This document shows positions 36,196 through 44,631 of a DNA stretch of 64,000 nt, in pieces (position 1 is the stretch's first letter; each line of letters starts with the position of its first letter). Made by a program: the position numbers and the translations under genes. Source of the stretch: Niastella soli (GTDB taxonomy: Bacteria > Bacteroidota > Bacteroidia > Chitinophagales > Chitinophagaceae); NCBI RefSeq assembly GCF_017742245.1, contig NZ_JAGHKO010000024.1, positions 248,001-312,000 on the forward strand, given 5' to 3'. Below the pieces are notes generated by a model. It saw only the letters and a list, made by a program, of their open reading frames with translations. It made no database searches and was not told the origin of the DNA.

Positions 36196-36200
36196 TTTAT
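36168..36200 (+). terminator. Intrinsic terminator of the gene-less unit
   Basis: Perfect 10-bp stem ggcaggcaca/tgtgcctgcc with an 8-nt loop, followed by tctttattta. Nearest annotated stop upstream (rimO) is about 470 nt away and has its own terminator. Confidence 0.75.
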
Positions 36201-36399
36201 TTATATACGTGCTAAATATGGTTTGCATTCCTAATTAATTAAATAAAAAAGACATACCAGTAACGAAAAAATATAATAAATAGTCGCCCAAAGTTTACAA
36301 AATCGTTTAATACCGGGTAAATTTGAGATCAGGTTAATACGCATCTTTAGCATTAGTAGCAACTCTTAGCAAAGAGGGTTTAGGTTCTGATTACTTGAA

Positions 36400-36470
36400 T
36401 GCTGCCACCAGGCAGCATGTACCGGAGTTCTTTAACAGGGAAAGAAAGATGATCTTTCTTTCCCGTTAAA
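36400..36470. other. Two consecutive strong hairpins
   Basis: First: atgctgcc/ggcagcat (36400-36419) with a 4-nt loop. Second: tttaac-(a)-gggaaagaaagat / atctttctttccc-gttaaa, 19 bp with a single bulge (36431-36470). No T-tract, so not plain terminators; they may be RNA structures or cruciform-type binding sites. Confidence 0.6.
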
Positions 36471-36477
36471 CCCGGCA

Positions 36478-36640
36478 TCGGCGGCCGAAGCCTTGGCGTA
36501 GGCGGTCATCGGCCGCCGTCCTTCGACTCCGCTCAGGACTCGACACTTCGACTCCTCACCTAGGCCCCTCCTTCGCTAAAGCTTCGGTGAGCGAAGCGCT
36601 CCCTGCAGGTCCGTTCAGACTCCACACGCCTCGACCAAGT
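36478..36640. repeat. GC-rich REP-like block
   Basis: Contains cggcggccga/tcggccgccg (36479-36519 area) and the string 'cttcgactccgctcaggac' with further 'cttcgactcc' copies. Much richer in GC than its surroundings. The 'gctcag/ctgagc' plus 'ttcga/tcgaag' elements link it with the REP-like copies at 4431 and 11199. Confidence 0.55.
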
Positions 36641-36844
36641 CCGGCGTAAATTGTTTGCCCTTCGAAATCTCGACTCTACTAATGCAGACTTGCTCAGAAT
36701 TCAATAAAACGCCCACTATACTCAGCGTCAATAGATTCTCCTCAAACTTCCCCAGGTCCACTTTCGGGTCGCCTCCCACTTAACCATTATTATCTAATAA
36801 TTTTCAATATTTCACGCAGGTATATCGGTTAACGGAATGTATAA

Positions 36845-36852
36845 TACCTTTG
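36845..36852 (+). promoter_or_regulatory. -7 box of the hydroxyproline dehydrogenase gene
   Basis: TACCTTTG, 24 nt before ATG 36877. No TTG at the ideal spacing. Confidence 0.5.
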
Positions 36853-36876
36853 TAACCCGATACGACGGTAAATACA

Positions 36877-38364
36877 ATGACTATGTTTAAAGATGCAGCT
36901 GAACAAGAAATTGACCAGGTTATGAATCTCGCGTGGCAGGCTTTTCACCAATACCGGAAGTATTCGTTAAAAGACCGCGCCAAATTCATGCGCAGCATTG
37001 CCACAGAGCTGGAAAATGCAGGCGATGAACTGATTCAAACCGCTATGCGGGAAACCAATTTACCCGAAGCCCGTCTTCGCGGCGAAAGGGCCCGCACCAT
37101 GTTCCAGTTAACCAGTTATGCCGATGCCTGTGAAAGAGGGGAGTGGCTGGAAGCAAGGATCGACACGGCCAACACTGCCAAAACACCGCCCAAACCCGAT
37201 ATACGTAAAATGCTGATCCCTTTAGGCCCGGTAGTGGTATTTGGGGCCAGCAATTTCCCATTCGCATATTCAACGGCTGGTGGCGATACAGCGTGTGCCC
37301 TTGCAGCAGGTTGCCCCGTTATTGTAAAAGCGCACCCGGCCCATGCGCAAACATCTGAAATGGTGGCGCAGGCCATACTTAAAGCAGCCGCGAGGTGCAA
37401 TATGCCCAATGGCGTTTTTGCGCATATCCATGGCGCTTCACAGGAAGTAGGAAAAGCGCTGGTGACCCATCCCTATACAAAAGCGGTTGGTTTTACCGGT
37501 TCCTATTTAGGCGGCAGGGCCCTGTTCGACTGGGCCAATCAACGCAAGGAACCCATACCGGTGTTTTCTGAAATGGGAAGTGTAAATCCTGTGTTCCTGT
37601 TCCCCGAAAAAATGAAACAGGCTTCGGTTGAAATAGCTAAAATGTATGCCGGCTCCATTACGCTGGGAGTTGGGCAATTCTGCACCAATCCGGGTTTGAT
37701 CTTCGGTATTGAAAGTGAAGAATTGCAACAATTCATCAACACCTTAGGCAATGAAATAAAAGCAGTGAACCCGGGCACCATGCTGCACCCCGGCATTGCA
37801 AAAAACTATGTAGAGAACAGGGCCAAAGCCCTTTCGCAACAACAGGTACAAAATATTGCAGAAAGCGATACCAAACCAACCGCCAATCAGGGCGTACCTA
37901 CTATTGCATCGGCCACCGGCGAAGCCTTCCTGAACAATCCCGTGTTACATCAGGAAGTGTTTGGTCCGTATTCGCTGGTTATTCGTTGTAAAGACAAAAA
38001 TGAATTGCTGGAAGTGGTGCGTCACCTCGAAGGACAATTGACTGCCACCCTGATGGCCACTGAAAACGATATGATAGCCAATGATGAACTGGTAGAAGCA
38101 ATAAAAGATATCTGCGGCCGGTTTATCGTGAATGGGGTGCCTACCGGCGTGGAGGTCTGTTTAAGCATGCATCATGGCGGTCCTTTCCCGGCCACTACCG
38201 ACTCACGCTTTACTTCGGTTGGCGCTGATGGTATTAAACGCTTTGCCCGTCCCATTGCCTATCAAAACTGGTCAGACAATTTGTTGCCTGATGAATTGAA
38301 GAATGGGAATCCATTAAATATTTGGCGTACTGTTAATGACGTGCTGACGAAAGACAGTTTATAG
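36877..38364 (+). CDS. Alpha-ketoglutarate semialdehyde dehydrogenase (NADP-type aldehyde dehydrogenase)
   Basis: 495 residues. Oxidises 2,5-dioxopentanoate to 2-oxoglutarate, the last step of hydroxyproline catabolism. ALDH motifs: 'VVFGASNFPFAYSTAGGDTA', 'GCPVIVKAHPAHAQTS' (cofactor binding), 'VGFTGSYLGGRALFD', catalytic Glu in 'FSEMGSVNPVFLFP' and catalytic Cys in 'GVGQFCTNPGL'. 'ASNFPFAYSTAGGDTACALA' is the typical form of the KGSADH subgroup rather than of general ALDHs. The epimerase and oxidase of the same pathway follow, 220 and about 1.4 kb downstream. Confidence 0.9.
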   Translation: MTMFKDAAEQEIDQVMNLAWQAFHQYRKYSLKDRAKFMRSIATELENAGDELIQTAMRETNLPEARLRGERARTMFQLTSYADACERGEWLEARIDTANTAKTPPKPDIRKMLIPLGPVVVFGASNFPFAYSTAGGDTACALAAGCPVIVKAHPAHAQTSEMVAQAILKAAARCNMPNGVFAHIHGASQEVGKALVTHPYTKAVGFTGSYLGGRALFDWANQRKEPIPVFSEMGSVNPVFLFPEKMKQASVEIAKMYAGSITLGVGQFCTNPGLIFGIESEELQQFINTLGNEIKAVNPGTMLHPGIAKNYVENRAKALSQQQVQNIAESDTKPTANQGVPTIASATGEAFLNNPVLHQEVFGPYSLVIRCKDKNELLEVVRHLEGQLTATLMATENDMIANDELVEAIKDICGRFIVNGVPTGVEVCLSMHHGGPFPATTDSRFTSVGADGIKRFARPIAYQNWSDNLLPDELKNGNPLNIWRTVNDVLTKDSL

Positions 38365-38482
38365 TTTGTGGTTTGTAGTTGCTGCCGCGCTTTGAAATGC
38401 TCGTTAAAACACTGCATTCTGACAAAGCAGACTGTCTGCATTTGCTCACGCATTTGAAAATAAAGAACTACAAACCACAAAC
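38364..38482. repeat. 17-bp perfect inverted repeat (gtttgtggtttgtagtt)
   Basis: Arms gtttgtggtttgtagtt (38364-38380) and aactacaaaccacaaac (38466-38482) are exact reverse complements, 85 nt apart, between the dehydrogenase and epimerase genes. The left arm starts within the dehydrogenase stop codon region. A partial copy 'gtttgtggttt' follows the oxidase gene at 40991-41001. Confidence 0.85.
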
Positions 38483-38584
38483 AGCGTTGCCGTTTTATGC
38501 GGGATAGAAAAAAGCTTCCGTCCATAAATTTTAATTATTTTACTCGCATAGGTTTATGCTGAGCGTTTATAGAAAACGTTCAGT

Positions 38585-39613
38585 ATGAATATGCGACAAA
38601 CTTTGGCGTTCATGAAAAAGACCTTTTTCTGTGTCGATGCGCATACTTGCGGCAACCCGGTACGACTGGTAGCTGGTGGTGGCCCCATACTGGAGGGAAA
38701 GAATATGAGCGAAAAACGCCAGCATTTCCTAAAGGAATATGACTGGATCCGCAAGGGATTGATGTTTGAACCCCGCGGTCATGACATGATGAGTGGCAGC
38801 ATATTGTACCCGGCGCACGATCCGCAAAATGATATTGCAGTACTGTTCATTGAAACAAGTGGTTGCTTACCCATGTGCGGGCATGGCACCATTGGTACAA
38901 TAACCATTGCGATTGAAGAAGGATTGATAATACCCAAAGTACCAGGCACCGTTCGTCTGGAAACACCGGCCGGACTGGTACTGGTCAATTATCAACAGGA
39001 TGGCAAAAAAGTAAAAAGCGTAAAGCTTACCAATGTACCGGCATACCTGGCTGCTGAAGGGTTGCCAATAACATCCCCCGACCTGGGTGAGCTAACCATT
39101 GATGTAGCTTATGGCGGTAACTTTTATGCTATAGTTGATGTACAACCTAATTTCAAAGGGTTGGAACATTATGGCGCCGATCAGTTGATTGCCTGGGCAC
39201 GTGAACTACGCAAACGGATAAATACAGCCTACTCTTTTGTACATCCGGAAAACCCGACCATCAATGGCTGTTCGCATATTTTATGGACGGGTGCCGTAAT
39301 TGACAACCATGCTACCGCCCGTAATGCGGTCTTTTATGGCGATAAAGCCATCGACCGGTCACCCTGTGGAACCGGTACGTCGGCCCGTATGGCGCAATGG
39401 TATGCCAAGGGAAAGTTGAAAAAGGAGGATGTATTTGTACATGAAAGTATTATTGGGTCGCAGTTTGCAGGCCGTATTGAAGAAGAGACAACAGTTGATG
39501 GCAAACCGGCCATTCGCCCAAGCATAGAAGGCTGGGCAAAGGTATATGGGTACAATACTATTACTATAGATCCTGAAGATGATCCATATGCATATGGGTT
39601 TCAGGTAATGTAA
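38585..39613 (+). CDS. 4-hydroxyproline epimerase (proline racemase family)
   Basis: 342 residues; alternatives are the ATGs at 38591 (residue 3) and 38612 (residue 10, MKKTFFCVDAHTCG). Converts trans-4-hydroxy-L-proline to cis-4-hydroxy-D-proline. 'FFCVDAHTCGNPVRLV' is the family start; the two catalytic Cys are in 'LPMCGHGTIGTITIA' and 'IDRSPCGTGTSARMA'. Presence of both Cys excludes the trans-3-hydroxyproline dehydratases, where the first is Ser/Thr. The choice of epimerase over proline racemase rests on the neighbouring pathway genes. Confidence 0.9.
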   Translation: MNMRQTLAFMKKTFFCVDAHTCGNPVRLVAGGGPILEGKNMSEKRQHFLKEYDWIRKGLMFEPRGHDMMSGSILYPAHDPQNDIAVLFIETSGCLPMCGHGTIGTITIAIEEGLIIPKVPGTVRLETPAGLVLVNYQQDGKKVKSVKLTNVPAYLAAEGLPITSPDLGELTIDVAYGGNFYAIVDVQPNFKGLEHYGADQLIAWARELRKRINTAYSFVHPENPTINGCSHILWTGAVIDNHATARNAVFYGDKAIDRSPCGTGTSARMAQWYAKGKLKKEDVFVHESIIGSQFAGRIEEETTVDGKPAIRPSIEGWAKVYGYNTITIDPEDDPYAYGFQVM

Positions 39614-39741
39614 AAGGCAATGGGAAATGGGAAATGGGGAAATACAAGAAAAGGCGAATGCAGCTTGAACCTTTCACTTTGTCAAAGACGAAATCACTAT
39701 TGAATTTCAATATCTACCTTGGTTATCATTAAACATACCAC

Positions 39742-40989
39742 ATGAGTAAACAGGTTACAATAATAGGCGGCGGCATTATTGGTCTTTGCTGTGCTTATTA
39801 CTTACAGAAAGAAGGCTATGAAGTTACGGTTATAGAAAAAGGTAACATTACCGATGGCACTTCTTTTGGCAATGCCGGTTATGTATCGCCCAGTCACTTT
39901 ACCCCGTTGGCTTCACCTGGCATAGTAGCACAAGGCTTGCGTTGGATGCTAAGTGCTACCAGTCCGTTTTATATAAAGCCCCGCCTTAACCTCGACCTCA
40001 TAAAATGGTTAATGACCTTTTGGAAGCAAGCGAATGCCCAAACCCTGCAACAGAATATACCGCCGTTAAACGATCTCCTGCACCTTAGCCGCGAATTGAC
40101 CAGTGATATAAAGAATGATATTGGCAATCAATTCCGCATGCAGGAAGTAGGTTGCTTTATGTTATATAAATCGGCCGCTACGGAAAAACATGAAATAGAA
40201 CTGGCCAAAGAAGCAGCAGCGCTGCATATAGACACCAGGATCCTGAACGCTCAGGAAATACAGGCCATGGAGCCTGAGGTACAGGTTGATGTAAGGGGAG
40301 GGGTTTTATACCCCATCGACTGCCACCTGCACCCCGGTGATTTTATGCATACGCTGAAAACCCATTTGGAAAAGGCAGGCGTAAAACTGCAATTGAACAC
40401 TACAGTGACCGGTTTTGAGAAAAAAGGCAATACTATTACGGCTGTGATCACAAACCAGGGCAAATTCGAATGCGCACAACTGGTGCTGGCCAGTGGAAGC
40501 TGGTTACCCGTAGTAAGTGAAAAGCTGGGTGTTTCCCTGCTGTTACAGGCAGGCAAAGGTTATAGCATGACCTATGAGAACGTAAAACGCAATTTGCGTT
40601 ACCCGGCTATACTTGTTGACAAAAGAGTGGCCATGACGCCCATGGGCCCCGATCTGCGGATGGGCGGTACCATGGAAATAAGCGGGCTCAATTCTCCCAT
40701 ACTGGTAAAACGCGCCCAGGCCATTTATAATGGCGCTAAGGCCTATTACCCCGATCTGGCATTAGACATGATGCCCAAAGAAAAGATCTGGTACGGGTTA
40801 CGTCCACTTACGCCCGACGGGCTTCCCTATATTGGCGCACATAGTAAATATTCGAACCTGGTGATCGCCGGCGGACATGCCATGCTGGGGGTATCGCTGG
40901 CCGCTGCCACTGGGAAACTGGTTGAGGAACTGATTGGTAAAAAGGGGACTTCGATTGAAATAGGGGCATTCAGGCCGGAAAGATTCTAG
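39742..40989 (+). CDS. FAD-dependent D-amino-acid (hydroxyproline) oxidase/dehydrogenase
   Basis: 415 residues. DadA/HypO-type flavoprotein: Rossmann start 'VTIIGGGIIGLCCAYYLQKE', then 'NITDGTSFGNAGYVSPSHFT' (typical of DadA-like), 'LVLASGSWLPVVSEKLGVSL', and the C-terminal FAD site 'GLRPLTPDGLPYIGAHSKYS' plus 'HAMLGVSLAAATGKLVEELI'. Oxidises cis-4-hydroxy-D-proline to the pyrroline. Cytosolic or membrane-associated. Third member of the hydroxyproline set; the deaminase is not in the window. Confidence 0.9.
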   Translation: MSKQVTIIGGGIIGLCCAYYLQKEGYEVTVIEKGNITDGTSFGNAGYVSPSHFTPLASPGIVAQGLRWMLSATSPFYIKPRLNLDLIKWLMTFWKQANAQTLQQNIPPLNDLLHLSRELTSDIKNDIGNQFRMQEVGCFMLYKSAATEKHEIELAKEAAALHIDTRILNAQEIQAMEPEVQVDVRGGVLYPIDCHLHPGDFMHTLKTHLEKAGVKLQLNTTVTGFEKKGNTITAVITNQGKFECAQLVLASGSWLPVVSEKLGVSLLLQAGKGYSMTYENVKRNLRYPAILVDKRVAMTPMGPDLRMGGTMEISGLNSPILVKRAQAIYNGAKAYYPDLALDMMPKEKIWYGLRPLTPDGLPYIGAHSKYSNLVIAGGHAMLGVSLAAATGKLVEELIGKKGTSIEIGAFRPERF

Positions 40990-41033
40990 GTTTGTGGTTT
41001 GAAAACTGTTTCCCTTATCTTTACCCTATTACA

Positions 41034-41041
41034 TAATTTTG
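41034..41041 (+). promoter_or_regulatory. -7 box ahead of the acyltransferase gene
   Basis: TAATTTTG, 7 nt before the GTG start at 41049; like rimO, this leaves almost no leader. Confidence 0.45.
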
Positions 41042-41048
41042 AATCCAA

Positions 41049-42080
41049 GTGTCTGAAAACCCTGTTTTTGCTTCAAAAAACATTCCGGTCATTAATTGCC
41101 TGCGTGGAATTGCCGCTACAATGGTTTGCTTTTTCCATTTCATTGATACAAAGGGTTATATAGACAATGCTGACATAAAAAGTATCTTCAGGATCGGGCA
41201 TTCCGGTGTGTATATATTTTTTGTGATCTCGGGTGTGGTAATTCCGCTATCCATGATCCGGGGTGGATACAGGTACCGGAACTGGGGAAATTTCATGTTG
41301 AAACGGTTAATAAGGTTAGAGCCGCCATATCTGGTCTGTATTGTTTTGACGCTCATTTATTTTCAGCTCAGGGTGTTTGTTCCTACTGCAACCGATATTA
41401 ACTTAACCCCCAAAACCACAGACATCTTTCTTCATCTGGGATATTTAATACCGTTTTATCATGGCCAATGGGTTTTAGAAGTGTTTTGGACACTGGCTGT
41501 GGAATTTCAGTATTACCTTGTTTTATCACTATTGCTGCCTGTTGCTTTGACTGGCAATAAGATCTACCGTTACTGCTTTTATTTAATACTGCTATCTATC
41601 CCGTTCCTTTTGCCAAACAAGGAATTTTTCCCGTTACATGCGCCTCTTTTTCTCATGGGTATCCTTTATACATTTTTGCAAATGAACATTATTGAAAGCA
41701 GAGAATGTTTTTTGCTTACGTTGCTTTGCATAGCCGTGTCTGTAATGGTGTCGCCGGTAATTCATGTTATAGCGGGACTAGCTACCATTCTTATCATTCA
41801 TTTTTTGCCTAATCTTACCACGCCTGTTCTTGAATTCCTTGGAAAGATATCCTACTCGCTGTATTTGCTTCACCTGATAACCGGTAAAGCATTGATAAAT
41901 GTGTTATCGCATAAATTTAGCGCCGGGTACCAAATAACTATAATAATCATAATCGGGTACCTTTTCTCCGTTTTATCAGCCTGGGTATTTTATAAAATCA
42001 TTGAAAACCCGGCCCAGAGATGGTCCGGCAGGATAAAATATAATCGCATCTTTATAACCATAAAAAAACAGGACATATGA
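41049..42080 (+). CDS. Acyltransferase-3 family membrane protein
   Basis: 343 residues from GTG 41049. About ten membrane segments. 'INCLRGIAATMVCFFHFID' carries the catalytic His, with 'GHSGVYIFFVISGVVIPLS' and 'FWTLAVEFQYYLVL' of the acyltransferase-3 family (O-acetylation of surface sugars). Ends with a 4-bp overlap (ATGA) with the next gene, so the two are translated as a coupled pair. Confidence 0.85.
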   Translation: MSENPVFASKNIPVINCLRGIAATMVCFFHFIDTKGYIDNADIKSIFRIGHSGVYIFFVISGVVIPLSMIRGGYRYRNWGNFMLKRLIRLEPPYLVCIVLTLIYFQLRVFVPTATDINLTPKTTDIFLHLGYLIPFYHGQWVLEVFWTLAVEFQYYLVLSLLLPVALTGNKIYRYCFYLILLSIPFLLPNKEFFPLHAPLFLMGILYTFLQMNIIESRECFLLTLLCIAVSVMVSPVIHVIAGLATILIIHFLPNLTTPVLEFLGKISYSLYLLHLITGKALINVLSHKFSAGYQITIIIIIGYLFSVLSAWVFYKIIENPAQRWSGRIKYNRIFITIKKQDI

Positions 42081-42886
42081 AAAAATCTGCCATTGCTGTT
42101 TTCATGCTCATGTTCTTAGCTACAATTGCTTTTTCCCAGGAACATCAGCTTGTTAAGAAATGGGAAACTGATACCTTGTTGAAGGTGCCGGAATCGGTTT
42201 TATACGATGCAGAAAATAAGATCTTATATGTAACCAACATAGACGGGCAACCATGGGAAAAGGATAACAAAGGGTCGGTAGGCAAAGTAGGGCTCGATGG
42301 CAAGATCATTGCCGTTGACTGGGTAAGCGGTTTTAACGCGCCCAAGGGAATGGGGTTATATAAAAACAATTTGTATGTAGCCGACGTTGACAAAGTGGGG
42401 GTGATCGATACCAAAAAAGGCGTGCTCACCCAAACCATTCCTGTTACCGGTGCCGAAGGCCTGAATGACCTTACAGTTGATAAGAAAGGCGTGATCTACG
42501 TATCGGACTCTAAAACCAAAAAGGTACACCGCATAGAAAATGGACAGGTAACAACCTGGCTCGAGAACCTGAAAGGCCCTAATGGGGTGTTCATTGAAGG
42601 CAACGACCTGTATCTGCTGGATGCCGGGTCTTTAAATAAAGTGGAAAAAGACAAATCGCTTACCAAACTGGCCGATGGACTGGAACATGTTACCGGTAAA
42701 GATTACATCGTGAGCTGCTGGATCGGTACGGTGTATTATGTGAAAGGAGATGGCACCAAACAAATGCTGCTCGATACACGTGAGCAAAAATCGAATACAG
42801 CCGATATTGGGTACGATGCCAAAAACAGGATCGTATATATACCCACCTTCTTCAAAAATAAAATAGTGGCGTATGAACTAAAGTAG
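42077..42886 (+). CDS. Secreted SMP-30/NHL-like beta-propeller protein
   Basis: 269 residues. Signal peptide (about 1-20, ends 'TIAFSQ'). Six repeated propeller-type phrases: 'VPESVLYDAENKILYVTNI', 'NAPKGMGLYKNNLYVADVDK', 'GLNDLTVDKKGVIYVSDSKT', 'GPNGVFIEGNDLYLLDAGSL', 'IGYDAKNRIVYIPTFFKN'. Similar to gluconolactonase/SMP-30-like proteins. Substrate unknown. Coupled to the acyltransferase gene by overlap, unusual for this combination. Confidence 0.8.
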   Translation: MKKSAIAVFMLMFLATIAFSQEHQLVKKWETDTLLKVPESVLYDAENKILYVTNIDGQPWEKDNKGSVGKVGLDGKIIAVDWVSGFNAPKGMGLYKNNLYVADVDKVGVIDTKKGVLTQTIPVTGAEGLNDLTVDKKGVIYVSDSKTKKVHRIENGQVTTWLENLKGPNGVFIEGNDLYLLDAGSLNKVEKDKSLTKLADGLEHVTGKDYIVSCWIGTVYYVKGDGTKQMLLDTREQKSNTADIGYDAKNRIVYIPTFFKNKIVAYELK

Positions 42887-42964
42887 TAATGGAACGTTAA
42901 AATTGACGATCAGTTATGGCAAACGTGCTGTTGATAGTACTTTTATGTTCGTATTCGCTTTTAT

Positions 42965-44560
42965 ATGGATTTTAATTCTACTAATTTATCTATTGGGCAG
43001 ACCGGTTATTTTTCGAAGATCATCTTAGATTATTTGGACCAGTCGCCCTCATTGCAACCTTTTTATAAGCATCCGGTATCGTTGGAAGGGATAAACGCCG
43101 CCATTGCCGCCCGGCAATTGGTACAACCCGACCGAGAATTACTGGTAAAAGAATTACAGCAACAATACGCTGGGGTGAACACTACGCCCCAGGTGCAGCA
43201 GAACCTTCAACAACTGCTGCAACCCAATACATTTACCATTACCACGGCTCACCAGCCAGCCATTTTTACCGGCCACCTGTATTTTATTTATAAAATAGTA
43301 CATGTAATAAAGCTGGCCGATCAGTTAAAAAAGGAATTTCCTGATAAACATTTTGTTCCGGTATTCTGGATGGGCAGCGAAGATGCTGACCTCGATGAAC
43401 TGGGCCATGTTTATCTGGGCGGTGAAAAGCTGGTATGGGATACCAAACAAACCGGGGCTGTGGGCCGAATGACTAACAAGGGGCTCGATAAACTGATCCA
43501 TCGTATAGACGGTGAGTTATCGGTTCAACCCCATGGTAAAGAATTAATACAACTGTTGCGTGATGCCTATCTGGAGAGCCTCGATATTCAGATAGCCACG
43601 TTTAAGCTTATTGATGCCTTATTTGCATCCTATGGCCTGATCGTGATCCTGCCCGATAATGCGAACCTGAAAAAAGTGATGGAACCGGTTTTCCGGGAAG
43701 ACCTGCTGCAACAAATGCCCGCGCAGATAGTAGGGAAAACCATTGAGCAGTTATCAAAGGAACATAAAGTTCAGGCCTCGCCCCGGGATATCAATTTATT
43801 CTACCTGAAGGATAATATCCGCGAACTGATCGAATTAAAAGACGGACGCTATGAGGTAAGGAACACCACCATTGGTTTTACCAAAGAGGAGATCCTCACC
43901 GAACTGAGCAATCATCCCGAGCGGTTCAGTCCGAATGTGATCTTACGCGGATTATACCAGGAAACGGTACTGCCTAATATTGCGTTTATTGGTGGTGGTG
44001 GCGAAACAGCTTACTGGCTTGAGTTAAAAGGACTGTTTGAACATTACAGTGTACCATTCCCCATGCTGGTGTTGCGTAATTCATTTTTGATAGTAGAGAA
44101 AAAGTGGCAGGAAAAGATCCATAAACTGGGTTTGCAATCAAAAGACTTTTTTCAATCAGAGCAACAGCTGCTTACCCAGCTGGTAACACGCCACAAAAAC
44201 GGGGAGCTGAAACTAAAACATGAACTGGAAGCGGCCATGCACATGTATGAGCAGTTAAAAAATAAAGCAGCGGCCATCGATCAATCGCTCACTCAACATG
44301 TAGAAGCATTACAGGCCCGCACGCTGAAGCCTTTACAGGAGCTGGAGAAGAAATTACTCCGCGCTGAAAAAAAGAAATATGAAGCTGAGCAACGGCAGAT
44401 ACAGGTCGTCAGAACGGCTATATTCCCTCGCAACGGGTTACAGGAACGGGTCGACAATTTTATGCCCTGGTTTGCATTGTGGGGAAAGGAATTTATTCAA
44501 AAAGTATATGATCACTCGCCCACTTTAGAGCAGGAGTTTATTATTCTGGAAGAAAAGTAA
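42965..44560 (+). CDS. bshC: Bacillithiol biosynthesis cysteine-adding enzyme BshC
   Basis: 531 residues, the family length. Adds cysteine to glucosaminyl malate in the last step of bacillithiol synthesis. 'TITTAHQPAIFTGHLYFIYK' and 'FVPVFWMGSEDADLDELGHV' are the diagnostic BshC motifs; 'VLPNIAFIGGGGETAYWLEL' and a coiled-coil insert (about 410-480) follow. Suggests that the organism uses bacillithiol as its thiol buffer. bshA/bshB are not in the window. Confidence 0.95.
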   Translation: MDFNSTNLSIGQTGYFSKIILDYLDQSPSLQPFYKHPVSLEGINAAIAARQLVQPDRELLVKELQQQYAGVNTTPQVQQNLQQLLQPNTFTITTAHQPAIFTGHLYFIYKIVHVIKLADQLKKEFPDKHFVPVFWMGSEDADLDELGHVYLGGEKLVWDTKQTGAVGRMTNKGLDKLIHRIDGELSVQPHGKELIQLLRDAYLESLDIQIATFKLIDALFASYGLIVILPDNANLKKVMEPVFREDLLQQMPAQIVGKTIEQLSKEHKVQASPRDINLFYLKDNIRELIELKDGRYEVRNTTIGFTKEEILTELSNHPERFSPNVILRGLYQETVLPNIAFIGGGGETAYWLELKGLFEHYSVPFPMLVLRNSFLIVEKKWQEKIHKLGLQSKDFFQSEQQLLTQLVTRHKNGELKLKHELEAAMHMYEQLKNKAAAIDQSLTQHVEALQARTLKPLQELEKKLLRAEKKKYEAEQRQIQVVRTAIFPRNGLQERVDNFMPWFALWGKEFIQKVYDHSPTLEQEFIILEEK

Positions 44561-44580
44561 AGTAACGCCTATAAAATTAA

Positions 44581-44612
44581 AAGGGGCTGACGGAATTCGT
44601 CAAGCCCCTTAA
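44581..44612. terminator. Bidirectional terminator bshC / 287-residue gene
   Basis: Stem aaggggctgacg / cgtcaagcccctt with one bulged base, between convergent genes; A and T runs on both sides. Confidence 0.8.
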
Positions 44613-44631
44613 TTATTTAAAACAGGAAGTA

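Larger units (their letters stand above)
35693..36876. other. 1.2-kb intergenic region with repeats, hairpins and a gene-less transcription unit
   Basis: From left to right: imperfect inverted repeat arms 35705-35722 / 35890-35907; rimO terminator 35782-35805; promoter 35929-35959; possible 39-codon ORF 35965-36084; terminator 36168-36195; hairpins 36400-36419 and 36431-36470; GC-rich REP-like block 36478-36640; promoter of the next gene at 36845. The 117-residue ORF over 35694-36047 is not credible. Confidence 0.6.

Noticed and set aside
36515-36560. 'ttcgactcc' string resembling a tRNA or tmRNA T-arm
   Set aside because: It occurs repeatedly in one GC-rich block with no acceptor stem, anticodon arm or CCA end; taken as a REP-like repeat.
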